From: Mucilaginibacter tundrae
GTDB taxonomy: Bacteria; Bacteroidota; Bacteroidia; Sphingobacteriales; Sphingobacteriaceae
Assembly (NCBI RefSeq): GCF_013408825.1
Contig: NZ_JACCBZ010000005.1
Location: 62,001-126,000, forward strand
DNA length: 64,000 bases
Direction: 5' to 3'
Shown: positions 26,677 to 38,142 of the stretch, one piece after another
How the letters are laid out: each line of letters begins with the position of its first letter
Position numbering within the stretch: position 1 is the first letter of the stretch
Position numbers and translations under genes: made by a program
Notes under the pieces: model-generated
Database searches by the model: none
The model's input: the letters and a program-made list of their open reading frames with translations, nothing else
What the model was told of the DNA's origin: nothing

Positions 26677-27870
26677 ATGAAGAGATTATTTATCCCGATT
26701 TTATGCATGGTATCTTTGCAATTCGCGAACGCGTCAAGCATACTTAAATCCGGTCCTTTAAATACGTCTACCCAGCTTTTTGGCGATACTACATTCGCGC
26801 ACGCCGCGGCTAACAATGCGCAGCTTAATGCTGACCAAAGTGTAATTAAACAACGCCTTGATGCAATAAAAAAAGATGTTCCTTTAGACTATAATGAGTT
26901 TGTACAAAACTACATAGACCTATATTCCCAAAACCGTGAGGAAATGGGCCATGTTATTGGCTTATCAAAATATTATTTCCCTATTTACGAAAAGATATTT
27001 CGTGATGCCGGTATCCCACCCGAAATTGAATATCTCTCAATAGTGGAATCAAAGCTTGATCCTAATGCCATTTCACGCGTTGGTGCAACAGGCCCATGGC
27101 AATTTATGGGGACTACCGCCAAAATGTACGGCCTAAACATGGATGGCTACATTGATGAGCGCCGCGACCCGGTACGTGCAAGCTATGCCGCCGCCGCTTA
27201 CTTAAAAGATGCTTACGAAGAATTTGGCGACTGGCTGCTTGCCATAGCTTCATATAACTGTGGTAAAAGCAATATTGAAAATGCCATGGCAAAAGCCGGC
27301 GGCGCTACCGATTTCTGGTCGATCCGCCAATACCTGCCAATTGAAACCCGTAATTATGTGCCTGCCTATATCGCGGTAGCATATATCATGAATTACTACA
27401 ACAAGCACAATATTACTGCACAGCCATGCAGTTTCTCCTTAAATATTGATACTGTTTTAATTGATAGGCAAATTTCGCTTAATAATATCTCCAACATTTT
27501 AGGGGTTGATTCAAAGTTGCTGTCGCTGTTAAACCCGGCTTACCGCATGCAGGTTATCAATGCTTCTGCACATAGTCCGCGCAGGCTGATTATCCCGCAA
27601 ACAGATCCAAGAAAATACGCCGCATTGTACGATGCGTTAAATTCAGGTGATGCTATTAACGGCGCACCTTCGCAAAAAACTTACGCTCCTTTACACACAA
27701 GCTATAATGCACCCGACGATAAGCCGGCCTACCACAAAGTTAAACGTGGTGAAACCCTGGCCGATATTGCCGATACTTATGGTGTTGACGTAAATGACCT
27801 TAAAACCTGGAACCACTTGCATCACAATAAAGCTGTAGTAGGGCAAAGGCTTAAAATAAGCCACGGTTAG
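26677..27870 (+). CDS. Lytic transglycosylase with LysM domain (MltD-like)
   Basis: Exported murein lytic transglycosylase, 397 residues from the ATG at 26677 (a TTG three codons upstream is less likely). After a signal peptide ending near FANAS, an SLT domain spans about residues 100-245, with catalytic Glu in EYLSIVESKLDPNA and family motifs GATGPWQFM, ASYNCG and ETRNYVPAY. A single C-terminal LysM domain (VKRGETLADIADTYGVDVND) binds peptidoglycan. Cleavage gives 1,6-anhydro-muropeptides in cell-wall turnover. Its neighbours gatA and maeB look unrelated. Confidence 0.93.
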   Translation: MKRLFIPILCMVSLQFANASSILKSGPLNTSTQLFGDTTFAHAAANNAQLNADQSVIKQRLDAIKKDVPLDYNEFVQNYIDLYSQNREEMGHVIGLSKYYFPIYEKIFRDAGIPPEIEYLSIVESKLDPNAISRVGATGPWQFMGTTAKMYGLNMDGYIDERRDPVRASYAAAAYLKDAYEEFGDWLLAIASYNCGKSNIENAMAKAGGATDFWSIRQYLPIETRNYVPAYIAVAYIMNYYNKHNITAQPCSFSLNIDTVLIDRQISLNNISNILGVDSKLLSLLNPAYRMQVINASAHSPRRLIIPQTDPRKYAALYDALNSGDAINGAPSQKTYAPLHTSYNAPDDKPAYHKVKRGETLADIADTYGVDVNDLKTWNHLHHNKAVVGQRLKISHG

Positions 27871-27991
27871 TTTTTTCGATATATTTTTGATGATAAGCTG
27901 ATTTATAAGTTGATAACATCAGTATAGATTATCGCGCTATCAAATTATCATTAACTGTACCTATTTCGCCGGAAGCAGTGAAAAAGAATCG

Positions 27992-27999
27992 TAATTTTG
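27992..27999 (+). promoter_or_regulatory. Candidate -7 element of maeB
   Basis: TAATTTTG fits TAnnTTTG and lies 18 bp upstream of the maeB ATG. A matching -33 TTTG is not obvious. Confidence 0.4.
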
Positions 28000-28017
28000 T
28001 TTCCTTGAATTTAGAAG

Positions 28018-30318
28018 ATGCACAATAAAACTAATCGTAAACAGGACGCTTTAAATTACCATTCTAAAGGCCGGCCGGGAAAAATACAGGTAGTGCCAAC
28101 CAAACCTACCGATACTCAGCGCGATCTTTCCATGGCATATTCGCCAGGTGTAGCCGAACCATGTTTACACATTGCCGAAAACGTTGACGATGTATACAAA
28201 TACACCGCCAAAGGCAATTTAGTAGGGGTAATAAGTAACGGTACTGCCGTATTGGGCTTAGGTAATATAGGCCCCGAAGCCAGTAAACCGGTAATGGAAG
28301 GTAAAGGCCTTTTATTTAAAATTTATGCCGATATCGATGTTTTCGATTTAGAAATAAATGCTACAACCCCCGATGAATTTGTGGCCATTGTTAAAGCTTT
28401 AGAGCCAACCTTCGGCGGTATCAACCTCGAGGATATATCGGCTCCAACCTGTTTTGAAATTGAACGCCGCCTGAAAGCCGAAATGAAGATCCCCGTAATG
28501 CACGATGATCAGCATGGCACGGCAATCATATCTGGCGCGGCGTTAATAAATGCCTGCGAAATACAGGGCAAAAAGCTTGATAAAATTAAAATGGTGGTTA
28601 ATGGTGCAGGCGCCGCGGCTATATCGTGTTCACGCATGTACCTTTCATTAGGTGTTAAACAGGAGAATATGGTGATGTTTGACATCAATGGCCTGATAAC
28701 CCCCGAACGGACCGACCTCGATGATATAAGATTGCAGTTTGCAACCACCCGCAAGGATATCAAAACCCTTGCCGACGGTATGAAAAACGCCGATGTGTTT
28801 GTCGGCCTTTCAGCAGGTAACGTGGTAACTGCCGATATGCTTAAAACCATGGCTAAAAACCCGATTGTTTTCGCCATGGCAAATCCTGAGCCGGAGATCG
28901 CTTACGATATTGCCCATGAGGCCCGTAAGGACATCATCATGGCTACCGGCCGCTCCGACTTCCCTAACCAGGTAAATAACGTATTAGGTTTCCCATACAT
29001 TTTCCGTGGCGCGCTGGATGTTAGGGCGACTGCCATTAACGAGGAAATGAAGATAGCCGCGGTTAACGCTATCGCCAGCATCGCTAAAAAGCCGGTGCCC
29101 GAGGCTGTTAATCTTGCTTACAATACTAAAAATATCAAATTCGGCAGGGAATACATTATCCCAAAACCGATGGATCAGCGCCTTATTATCGAGGTTTCAT
29201 CCGCGGTAGCTAAAGCGGCTATAGACTCAGGCGTAGCCCGTAAAGTTATTACCGATTGGGATGCTTATGTGGAAGAATTGCGTGCACGTGTTGGTATTGA
29301 TGACCGTATTATGCGTACACTTACTAATAAGGCCAAGCAAAATCCGAAACGCATTGTTTTTGCCGAGGCGGATACCTACAAAATATTAAAGGCCGCTCAA
29401 ATTATAAAAGAAGAGGGAATTGCTACGCCAATTTTATTGGGTAACGAGGCTACCATCAGGCGTATAATGCGCGAGAATGACCTTTACCTGGATGATGTGC
29501 AGATAATCGATACAAAAGATGGATGTGCACCAAATACACAAAAGTACGCTGACCACTTGTACCAAAAACGCCAGCGCAGAGGTGTTAGTTTACACGAGTC
29601 GAAAAAGTTAATGATGGACCGTAACTATTACGGGGCATCAATGGTGCAATTTGGCGAGGCTGACGCGTTAATTTCAGGCTTAACTAAGGATTACGTTACC
29701 ACCATTAAACCCGCCCTGCAAATAATCGGCACCGAAGACGGCATAAACAGGGTGGCTGGTATGTACATGATGCTTACCAAAAAAGGGCCTGTATTTTTTG
29801 GTGATACCACGGTAAATGTAAACCCAACCGTGCAGGAACTGGTGGATATTACTGTGTTGATAGAACGTTCGGTTAAGCAATTCAACATTACACCCCGGGT
29901 AGCTATGCTTTCCTATTCCAACTTTGGATCGAATACAGGCCCTATACCGGATAAAACCAGGGAAACAGTGCAAATACTGCATGATAAATACCCGGATATG
30001 ATAGTTGATGGCGATATGCAGGCAAACTTTGCATTAAACCCCGACTTGTTAAAAGATAATTTCCCGTTTTCAACCCTTACGGGCAAACCGGCAAATACAT
30101 TGATATTCCCTAATCTGGAGTCGGGCAACATCGCTTATAAGCTTTTGCAGGAAATAGGCGGCGCCGAAGCGGTTGGGCCAATATTGCTGGGCTTGAAAAA
30201 ACCAGTACACGTACTGCAATTGGGTAGTTCCGTACGCGAAATTGTAAACATGATAACCATAGCCGTTGTTGATGCGCAGGAAAAAGAAGATGCTATGAAT
30301 AACACAATAAAAAAATAA
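28018..30318 (+). CDS. maeB: NADP-dependent malic enzyme with phosphotransacetylase-like C-terminal domain
   Basis: Oxidative decarboxylation of malate to pyruvate, making NADPH. The 766-residue MaeB-type protein has a malic enzyme domain about residues 10-430 ([21 protein letters not shown], the HDDQHGTAI motif and the VVNGAGAAA nucleotide loop). A phosphotransacetylase-like domain follows at about residues 440-760, a known regulatory fusion that binds acetyl-CoA in homologues. ruvA begins 14 bp downstream. Confidence 0.96.
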   Translation: MHNKTNRKQDALNYHSKGRPGKIQVVPTKPTDTQRDLSMAYSPGVAEPCLHIAENVDDVYKYTAKGNLVGVISNGTAVLGLGNIGPEASKPVMEGKGLLFKIYADIDVFDLEINATTPDEFVAIVKALEPTFGGINLEDISAPTCFEIERRLKAEMKIPVMHDDQHGTAIISGAALINACEIQGKKLDKIKMVVNGAGAAAISCSRMYLSLGVKQENMVMFDINGLITPERTDLDDIRLQFATTRKDIKTLADGMKNADVFVGLSAGNVVTADMLKTMAKNPIVFAMANPEPEIAYDIAHEARKDIIMATGRSDFPNQVNNVLGFPYIFRGALDVRATAINEEMKIAAVNAIASIAKKPVPEAVNLAYNTKNIKFGREYIIPKPMDQRLIIEVSSAVAKAAIDSGVARKVITDWDAYVEELRARVGIDDRIMRTLTNKAKQNPKRIVFAEADTYKILKAAQIIKEEGIATPILLGNEATIRRIMRENDLYLDDVQIIDTKDGCAPNTQKYADHLYQKRQRRGVSLHESKKLMMDRNYYGASMVQFGEADALISGLTKDYVTTIKPALQIIGTEDGINRVAGMYMMLTKKGPVFFGDTTVNVNPTVQELVDITVLIERSVKQFNITPRVAMLSYSNFGSNTGPIPDKTRETVQILHDKYPDMIVDGDMQANFALNPDLLKDNFPFSTLTGKPANTLIFPNLESGNIAYKLLQEIGGAEAVGPILLGLKKPVHVLQLGSSVREIVNMITIAVVDAQEKEDAMNNTIKK

Positions 30319-30332
30319 CATATAGATAAAAC

Positions 30333-30917
30333 ATGTACGCTTATATTGATGGTAAATTAGCTTTTAAAAGCCCTTCGTATGTGGTTATTGATGCCGGCGG
30401 AGTAGGTTATCACATCAATATTTCGCTGCATACTTATTCGCAATTAGGTAATGCCGAGCGTTGCAAGCTGTACACCTGGCTGCACGTAAAAGAAGATGGG
30501 CATAATCTTTATGGCTTTGCTGATGAAGGCGAGCGCCGCTTATTTCTACATTTAATTTCTATTTCAGGTATTGGGCCCAATACCGGGCGAATGATGCTTT
30601 CATCTATCACTCCAACCGAAATACAAAATGCCATTATCGGTGGCAACGTTGCCTTAATTCAACGTATAAAAGGCATCGGGCCAAAATCCGCGCAGCGTGT
30701 AATATTGGAGCTGCAAGATAAATTACGCAAAGAAGGCCCTGATACGCTTACTGTTATGCCTGCAAACAAAACTGCTAAGGATGAAGCACTTTCGGCTTTG
30801 GTGATGTTGGGCTTTGCACGTAATGCGGCTGAAAAGATTTTGGAACAGGAAATAAATAAAAATACTGAAGAATTAACTGTTGAACAGTTAATTAAATATG
30901 CGCTAAAAAACTTATAA
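30333..30917 (+). CDS. ruvA: Holliday junction helicase subunit RuvA
   Basis: Tetrameric Holliday-junction binding protein that loads RuvB for branch migration. The 194-residue product begins MYAYIDGKLAFKSP with the OB domain at residues 1-63, two helix-hairpin-helix motifs (ISGIGPNTGRMML and IKGIGPKSAQRVILEL), and a C-terminal RuvB-contacting domain at about 148-194. It is tightly packed between maeB and sprA. Confidence 0.96.
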   Translation: MYAYIDGKLAFKSPSYVVIDAGGVGYHINISLHTYSQLGNAERCKLYTWLHVKEDGHNLYGFADEGERRLFLHLISISGIGPNTGRMMLSSITPTEIQNAIIGGNVALIQRIKGIGPKSAQRVILELQDKLRKEGPDTLTVMPANKTAKDEALSALVMLGFARNAAEKILEQEINKNTEELTVEQLIKYALKNL

Positions 30918-30940
30918 TTACTTTATAATTTGAACGATTT

Positions 30941-33900
30941 TTGATTAAAATTCTTACGCTCAAACCTTATGCATGTATCTTAATTTTTTTCGCGTTTTGC
31001 GGGGTAGGCCGTGCTTTTGCCCAGCAGCAACTTTCCGATCCTACAATAGTAACTCCCCCCAAAGATTCAGTTAAAGTACAGGAACCCTACAATATCCAGC
31101 AATCCAACAACATGCGTTTGCGCCAGGGTATTTTTGATGCTGATCCGCCAAACCTGGTACGTACCATTGTGTACGATGCCGCCACAAATCAGTATATTTT
31201 ATATGAAAGTGTGGGCGACATGCTTTATCGAGCCCCGCAGTACTTAACTTATATGCAGTACCTGGCTATAAAACAACAGGAAACTGAGCGCGATTATTTT
31301 AAAACCCTTGCTGATCAATATGCTTACCAGTCACAACAACCGGGATTTATCCCGCAGATAAAAGTACGCAGCCAAACGTTTGAGCAAATATTCGGCGGCC
31401 CCAATATCGATATTAAAGCGCAAGGGTCGGCCACCGCTACATTTGCGGGGCAGCTCAATAAAAATGACAATCCTTTATTTAACTCGCAACAGCGTAATCA
31501 GTTCAACTTTAATTTTGATCAGCAAATACAATTAAATGTTACAGGTAATATTGGTACCAACCTTAGCGTGGCAACCAATTATAACACCAATGCACAATTT
31601 CAGTTTGATAACCAGATAAAGCTTGACTATAAAGGCAAACCGGACGATATTATACAGGAGATACAGGCAGGTACGGTAAGCATGCCGCTAAACACTACAC
31701 TAATAACCGGTGTACAGGCATTATTTGGTGTAAAAACCAAGTTGAAATTCGGCAAGCTGAATATTACCTCAATAATGTCCCAGCAACGTTCGCAATCAAA
31801 AACCATCACTATAACCAACGGCTCCGAGCAGGGTAATTTTAAACTGACTACCGACGCTTATGATGCTAATAAACACTACTTCCTGTCGCAATATTTCAGG
31901 AATAATTATGATAAGGCGCTGGCAAATAGCCCAATTATCAGCTCCAGTATAAACATTACCAAAATTGAAGTTTGGATCACCAACCGCAATAACTCCACTA
32001 CCAACTCCAGGGATGTATTGGCTTTTATGGATTTGGGCGAGAATGCTCCGTATAACAAGCGCTTAATTCAGGGTGGCAGCGCTTATTCCAGCTTACCTGC
32101 CGGTACAGATATCCCGGGCTTTACGCAACAGTCTAACAGCTTGTTAAAAAACTTGCCCGCTGGCGCACGTTTAACAAACTCAAACGATGTTGCCACCTAC
32201 TTCAATAATACGGGTGCTACAGATAATTACGCCAAGCTAACTTATGCCCGCCAGTTAACCAGTAAAGAGTATACTTTGCACCCCCAGTTGGGTTTTATAT
32301 CGCTTAACTACCCATTAAATAATGATGAGGTATTGGCTGTAGCTTATCAATATACTTACAACGGCGTTACCTACCAGGTAGGTGAGTTCTCCAGCGACCG
32401 CCCGGTTAATAACAATACGCCTAATGTATTGTATGTAAAAATGCTGAAGAATACCTTACTGAAAACTAATTTGCCGATATGGAATTTGATGATGAAAAAC
32501 ATCTATTCATTGGGTGCATATCAAATTAGCCCAACTAATTTTAAACTATCTATATCGCGGTTAGATAACAGTTCCGGTATCTTAAAACCCATCATGTCCG
32601 AAGGTAAGAATACCACAGGTAAACTCTGGTTGGAGTTAACCGGTCTGGATAATCTCGATCAGCAAAACCAAAAAAAACCTGACGGCTATTTTGATTTTTT
32701 ATCAGGGATAACCATCGATCCGCAAAATGGCTTGCTTATCTTTCCTGAAGTTGAACCCTTTGGCTCCGACCTTGCCGCCAGATTCGCCCCTGGCGAACAA
32801 AGTCTCATAAATACTTATGTTTATCAGCCCTTGTATGATTCAACGCAAACGGTGGCGCAGCAATTTTATCCGCAATTAAATCGATATGTAATACAAGGTA
32901 CATACACCTCGCAGGGTGGTTCCGAATATCAGCTTAACGCTACAAACATCCCGCAAGGATCAGTAGTGGTAACCGTAGGTGCGCAAAAGCTGGTTGAGGG
33001 TAATGATTATACAGTTGATTACAACGCCGGTACCATCCGCATACTTAACCAATCAATCCTTTCATCGGGCCAGCCTATATCGGTCAATCTGGAGAATAAC
33101 GAATTGTTTGGGGTTCAACAAAAATCTCTTTACGGTTCAAGGTTTGATTACCAGGTAAGCCCTAAACTGGCCTTGGGTGCAACCATTATGCACTTAACCG
33201 AGGAGCCCATTTCGCAAAACGAAGCCGTTGGCTCAGAGTCTATCTCCAATACCATATGGGGCTTTGATGCAAATTACAGTTCACCCTCACGCATGCTTAC
33301 CCGTTTGGTTGATGATATCCCTTTGATCCATACAAAGGTGCCATCATCCGTAAATCTTAGTGGTGAGTTTGCCCAACTTTTACCCGGTACGCCAAGTTCG
33401 TTAAATTATGCGGGTGCTAAAAACGGCACCGCTTACCTGGATGATTTTGAGAATAGCCAATCCGAGATCGACCTTAAAAGCGCGAATACCTGGCAAATAT
33501 CAAGTACACCGCAGTTTTTCCCCGAATCGCAGCGATTTGATGACCTGAGCTATGGCTTTAACCGTGCACGCCTGGCATTTTATAACATCGACCCAACATT
33601 TTACACTTCAACATCTATCCCGGTTTCACGGGCTGAGTTGTCAAAACCTTATGTGCGCGAGGTATTGCAAACAGAGGTTTTTCCTTATATACAATCCGTA
33701 ACCGGGCAGCCGCAAATACAACCAACGCTTGATTTGGCCTTTTATCCTAATACACGTGGGCCATATAACTACGTTACCACCGGTATTAATCCTGATGGTA
33801 CACTGCAAAACCCGACCGGCCGCTGGGGTGGTATGATGCGGGCCATATCAACCAATGATTTTGAAGCCTTAAATGTTACCTATATTGAGTTTTGGGTATT

Positions 33901-36900
33901 AGATCCATTTATTGGCAAGCCAAACTCAGCCGGGGGCGATTTGTATTTTAACCTGGGTAGTATATCCGAGGACATATTAAAAGATGGCAGAAAGAGCATC
34001 GAAAACGGCCTGCCGGTAAACGGCGACCTGACTACTGTTGATACCACCGCATGGGGCCGTGTGGCTAAATTACAACCGGTAGTAAACGCTTTTGATAATG
34101 ACCCGAATTCCCGTGCTTTGCAGGATGTTGGTTTGGACGGATTATCGGATGCTGATGAACGCACCAAATTTGCCTCACAGGTACAGGCAATAAAAACACA
34201 GGTTAACCAGGCCGCCGCTGCTGCCATTACATCGGATCCATCATCAGATGATTATCAATATTACCAGGGTTCGGCGCTTGATCAGGCAGGAGCGGGTATC
34301 TTACAGCGCTACAGCAAGTACAATGGTACCGATGGCAACTCCAAAACTGCTGCCCAATCCGAAGCGCAATTAGGCTTGCAAACCTCCGCGTCCACATCCC
34401 TGCCCGATGAGGAAGACATTGACCGTGACAATAACATGAGTACGGATGATGAATATTTTGAATACCATGTATCTATGCGCCCCAAGGACCTTGTTGTGGG
34501 GACGGGGTTTGTTAATGATAAAGTAACCTCAAGCGTTAAACTTGCCAATGGTACTACCCAAACTTATACCTGGTATCAGTTCCGTGTCCCTATCACCAGT
34601 TATCAGTCGGCGGTTGGTGGTATTCAGGATTTTAAATCCATCCGGTTTATGCGTATGTATATGACTGGTTTCGCCGATACCGCGATACTTCGGTTTGCTG
34701 AATTACAACTGGTACGTGGCGATTGGCGCGCATATAATTCCGATAATAATCCGGCTAACGTATTAGCCGACCCGGCTATCATTAACCCAGTTACCGACCA
34801 CTCAACATTGGTTGTTGGTACGGTTAATATAGATGAAAATGGTAACCGACAGCCCATACCTTATGTAGTGCCGCCGGGTATACAGCGCCAAACTAATTAC
34901 AGCGGTATAAATGCTAATACTAAGCTAAACGAACAATCATTATCGCTAACTGTAGATAACCTTACTGACGGCTATTCGCAGGCGGCATTTAAAACGTTTA
35001 ATAATGATTTGCGCAATTACAAAAACCTGCAAATGTTTGTGCATGCCGAAGCGTTACCCGCAATTGCTTTGAATAACGGTGATTTGCACACCTTCATTCG
35101 TTTAGGGCTGGATTACACCCAGAATTATTATGAGTACGATATCCCCCTAACCGTTACACAGCCGGGCACCTCAAACGCAAACAGTATATGGCCTGCCGCA
35201 AACCAAATAGATTTGGAGCTGGACCTACTCACTACTGCAAAGCTAGCTCGCGATGGCGCTAAATATAAGGGGCAACCCTGGCCGCTAACTGTTCCTTACA
35301 CCGTTATGGTTGGAACCGCGAAAATAACCATTATGGGCCAGCCCGATCTGAGCCGTTTAACTACGGTAATGCTGGGTGTACGTAATCCGTTTAAAGGGAA
35401 TAACCCGTCAGCAGATGATGGCTTGTCAAAATCAGGAATTGTTTGGTTTGATGAGCTGAGACTTACTGATTTTAACCAGCGTTCGGGCTGGGCCGCTATT
35501 GGTAAGGCTGATATAAAACTGGCTGACTTCGCGGATGTTAATGTATCCGGTGGCGAGCAAACCGCAGGCTTCGGTACGCTTGATTCAAAAATAGAAGATC
35601 GTTCGCTGGATAATAATTCTAACTACAGCGTATCCGCTAATGTGGAGCTTGGTAAATTTTTTCCGGATAAAAGCGGTGTGCATATACCAACCTACATCAA
35701 CGTATCATCCCAGGTAAGTAAACCCTTATATGATCCGGCTTCGCCCGATATTTTATTAAGCCAAACCCTTAAAGCTGCCACCAGCACTAAACAGCGTGAC
35801 TCTATTAAAAATGCTGCTGAAACCGTTACCCAGCGCAAAAGTATCAATTTTACAAACGTTCACGTAGCCAAAACAAGCGCTACGGCGCCAAATAAGGTGT
35901 ATGACATTTCAAACTTTAATGCCAGTTATGCTTATACTGATTACGAGTATCATGATTTTACCACTTTGTCTGATTTTGAGAAAACCTATCACCTCGAGCT
36001 GGCCTATAACTATTCGAACAAGCCAAAATATTGGACACCTTTCGCTAAAATAGTTAAGAATAATTTATTGCAGGTTTTTAAGGATATTAACCTCAGCCTC
36101 GCGCCATCCAGGTTAAATTTTAGTATTGATTTTGATCGCTTCGATTCCGAAACCACCCTGCGGAATAACGATCCGGATAATATCATCGCTATACCATCAA
36201 CGTTTAATAATACGTTCACTATTACTAAAGTTTTTGGTATTGGCTGGAACTTAACCAAATCACTTAGTCTTAATTTTGATGCGACCAACCTATCAACTGT
36301 CGACGAACCGCAAGGCCCGCTGACCGGTTTAAACAGGGATACATTATATAATAACCTGGCGCATTTAGGTCGTACCACCAACTATAACCACACGTTTGGC
36401 GCAACATATGCTATTCCGTTTAGCAAAATACCATATATGGACTGGATAAGCGCCAATGCCAGCTATAGCGCACACTTTAACTGGCTTGCCGAGCCTGGTT
36501 TTTCGGTTGATGACCCACAATTTAATGTGGGTAACAGCATCCAAAACTCGCGTACAATATTGGTTAACCCAACCTTTAACTTTACAACACTTTATAACAA
36601 ATTTGCCTTTTTACGTACCCCCAGTAAGGATGATGGAGAAAGCAAGTTCGTCAAGATATTAAAAGGCTTGTTAACGGGTGTTAAAAATTTGAATGTTACC
36701 TACACCCGAACCGACGGTATCTTCCTGCCAGGATATCTGCCGCAATCAACTGTTTTTGGCGAGGATCCAAGTTATAACGCGCCGGGAATAGGGTTTTTGT
36801 TAGGCAGCCAGACCGACATCAGGGCACGTGCTGTAGAAAATGGCTGGATCTCTAACGATACCCTGCAAAATCAGCTATACGTAAAAACCTACAACTCCGA

Positions 36901-38005
36901 CCTGCATTTTAATGGCACCGTTGAACCAATACCGGGCCTGCGCATAATTCTTACAGCATTTAAAACACAAGATCAAACCTATCAAACCAATTTTAAATAC
37001 CTTGATGAAACCAGCAGCTTTGAAAATCTTTCGCCGGTTACTACCGGCGATTACAGCATGTCGTATATAACCATTGGTACAGCTTTCTCTAAAATTAGCG
37101 GTGTCAACAACAACTCGCCAACGTATAATACATTCATGAATGACAGAGCTATCATTTCGGAGCGTTTAGGTAAGCTCAATCCAAATTCCATTGGATCAAC
37201 CGGTGGTTTTGCTGATGGTTACGGGCCTAACTCGCAAAATGTATTAGTGCCGGCATTCCTGGCGGCTTATACCGGCAAAGATCCGGAAACATCCAATTTG
37301 AGCCAGTTCCCGAGTATCCCGCTTCCAAACTGGCAAATAACCTACGGCGGTTTAACCAAGTTGTCATTTATTGGTGATATTTTTGATTCGTTTGATATTA
37401 AGCATGCTTATAGCTCTACCTATAATGTAGGTGGCTATACCAGTTTATTACAATATACAGAGAGCAATGGCAGCGCAAGCTCAAGGGACATTAATAACGA
37501 CTTTTTACCGATGTTCCAGTTTTCGCAAGTAACTATATTTGAGCAATTCGCGCCATTGCTGGGTATTGATATGCGCTTTAAAAACAATGTTACTACCAGT
37601 ATATCCTATATGCAAAGCCGTGCGCTTAGTTTAAGCCTGTTGAACAGTCAACTAGCCCAGCAAGATGAGGATGATGTAGTGATCAGCTTTGGTTATAAAG
37701 CCAAAAACTTCAGGTTTCCTTTTGGCTTATGGGAAGATTTTATCCTGAAAAACGATTTGACATTTAACCTTGCTTTCGCGATAAGGAATACTAAAACATT
37801 AATTTTCCAACCCGACGTATTGGCTGCCCAGGTATCATCCGGCGCCGATAACATCACCTATCGCCCAGAAATTAATTATGCACTTAGCGATCGTTTTAAC
37901 ATTAGCTTCTTTTACGATGCTAACATTACTAAGCCATATACCTCGCAAAGTTTCAATACATCATTCAGCACATTTGGTTTTAACTTAAAACTGATATTGC
38001 AATAA
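30941..38005 (+). CDS. sprA: SprA (Sov) outer-membrane translocon of type 9 secretion
   Basis: Giant outer-membrane protein of 2354 residues, matching the SprA/Sov family of about 2300-2500 residues. In Flavobacterium SprA is a single-chain beta-barrel conduit for T9SS cargo and is needed for gliding adhesin export. Features seen are a signal peptide ending FAQQQ, early FEQIFGGPNIDIKAQG (residues 150-165), repeated beta-strand units, AYLDDFENSQSEIDL near residue 835, and YGLEL-free barrel strands to the end SFSTFGFNLKLILQ. The only start that keeps the signal peptide is the TTG at 30941, 23 bp after ruvA. The ruvA-sprA order is conserved in Bacteroidota (established for Flavobacterium). Other T9SS core genes are not in the window. 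Confidence 0.96.
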   Translation: MIKILTLKPYACILIFFAFCGVGRAFAQQQLSDPTIVTPPKDSVKVQEPYNIQQSNNMRLRQGIFDADPPNLVRTIVYDAATNQYILYESVGDMLYRAPQYLTYMQYLAIKQQETERDYFKTLADQYAYQSQQPGFIPQIKVRSQTFEQIFGGPNIDIKAQGSATATFAGQLNKNDNPLFNSQQRNQFNFNFDQQIQLNVTGNIGTNLSVATNYNTNAQFQFDNQIKLDYKGKPDDIIQEIQAGTVSMPLNTTLITGVQALFGVKTKLKFGKLNITSIMSQQRSQSKTITITNGSEQGNFKLTTDAYDANKHYFLSQYFRNNYDKALANSPIISSSINITKIEVWITNRNNSTTNSRDVLAFMDLGENAPYNKRLIQGGSAYSSLPAGTDIPGFTQQSNSLLKNLPAGARLTNSNDVATYFNNTGATDNYAKLTYARQLTSKEYTLHPQLGFISLNYPLNNDEVLAVAYQYTYNGVTYQVGEFSSDRPVNNNTPNVLYVKMLKNTLLKTNLPIWNLMMKNIYSLGAYQISPTNFKLSISRLDNSSGILKPIMSEGKNTTGKLWLELTGLDNLDQQNQKKPDGYFDFLSGITIDPQNGLLIFPEVEPFGSDLAARFAPGEQSLINTYVYQPLYDSTQTVAQQFYPQLNRYVIQGTYTSQGGSEYQLNATNIPQGSVVVTVGAQKLVEGNDYTVDYNAGTIRILNQSILSSGQPISVNLENNELFGVQQKSLYGSRFDYQVSPKLALGATIMHLTEEPISQNEAVGSESISNTIWGFDANYSSPSRMLTRLVDDIPLIHTKVPSSVNLSGEFAQLLPGTPSSLNYAGAKNGTAYLDDFENSQSEIDLKSANTWQISSTPQFFPESQRFDDLSYGFNRARLAFYNIDPTFYTSTSIPVSRAELSKPYVREVLQTEVFPYIQSVTGQPQIQPTLDLAFYPNTRGPYNYVTTGINPDGTLQNPTGRWGGMMRAISTNDFEALNVTYIEFWVLDPFIGKPNSAGGDLYFNLGSISEDILKDGRKSIENGLPVNGDLTTVDTTAWGRVAKLQPVVNAFDNDPNSRALQDVGLDGLSDADERTKFASQVQAIKTQVNQAAAAAITSDPSSDDYQYYQGSALDQAGAGILQRYSKYNGTDGNSKTAAQSEAQLGLQTSASTSLPDEEDIDRDNNMSTDDEYFEYHVSMRPKDLVVGTGFVNDKVTSSVKLANGTTQTYTWYQFRVPITSYQSAVGGIQDFKSIRFMRMYMTGFADTAILRFAELQLVRGDWRAYNSDNNPANVLADPAIINPVTDHSTLVVGTVNIDENGNRQPIPYVVPPGIQRQTNYSGINANTKLNEQSLSLTVDNLTDGYSQAAFKTFNNDLRNYKNLQMFVHAEALPAIALNNGDLHTFIRLGLDYTQNYYEYDIPLTVTQPGTSNANSIWPAANQIDLELDLLTTAKLARDGAKYKGQPWPLTVPYTVMVGTAKITIMGQPDLSRLTTVMLGVRNPFKGNNPSADDGLSKSGIVWFDELRLTDFNQRSGWAAIGKADIKLADFADVNVSGGEQTAGFGTLDSKIEDRSLDNNSNYSVSANVELGKFFPDKSGVHIPTYINVSSQVSKPLYDPASPDILLSQTLKAATSTKQRDSIKNAAETVTQRKSINFTNVHVAKTSATAPNKVYDISNFNASYAYTDYEYHDFTTLSDFEKTYHLELAYNYSNKPKYWTPFAKIVKNNLLQVFKDINLSLAPSRLNFSIDFDRFDSETTLRNNDPDNIIAIPSTFNNTFTITKVFGIGWNLTKSLSLNFDATNLSTVDEPQGPLTGLNRDTLYNNLAHLGRTTNYNHTFGATYAIPFSKIPYMDWISANASYSAHFNWLAEPGFSVDDPQFNVGNSIQNSRTILVNPTFNFTTLYNKFAFLRTPSKDDGESKFVKILKGLLTGVKNLNVTYTRTDGIFLPGYLPQSTVFGEDPSYNAPGIGFLLGSQTDIRARAVENGWISNDTLQNQLYVKTYNSDLHFNGTVEPIPGLRIILTAFKTQDQTYQTNFKYLDETSSFENLSPVTTGDYSMSYITIGTAFSKISGVNNNSPTYNTFMNDRAIISERLGKLNPNSIGSTGGFADGYGPNSQNVLVPAFLAAYTGKDPETSNLSQFPSIPLPNWQITYGGLTKLSFIGDIFDSFDIKHAYSSTYNVGGYTSLLQYTESNGSASSRDINNDFLPMFQFSQVTIFEQFAPLLGIDMRFKNNVTTSISYMQSRALSLSLLNSQLAQQDEDDVVISFGYKAKNFRFPFGLWEDFILKNDLTFNLAFAIRNTKTLIFQPDVLAAQVSSGADNITYRPEINYALSDRFNISFFYDANITKPYTSQSFNTSFSTFGFNLKLILQ

Positions 38006-38007
38006 GT

Positions 38008-38142
38008 AGCCCCCTCTAAACGGCGGAGCCCTCATGAGCTCCTCTGAAATTAATTATATGCGAATAATCTCCCCGGAATGGGAGACTTTAATTTCATATT
38101 TTTTAAAACCCTCCCTTCCGGGGAGGGTTGGCTGGGGCTTCT
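38008..38142. repeat. CTCCCC-type palindromic element, copy C
   Basis: The left end AGCCCCCTCTAAA begins 3 bp after the sprA stop. The right arm is CCCTCCCTTCCGGGGAGGG followed by TTGGCTGGGGCTT. An inner ATCTCCCCGGAATGGGAGA hairpin lies at about 38070-38088. The right arm is inside the 3' end of the converging AsmA-like gene and encodes its last residues. Confidence 0.8.
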
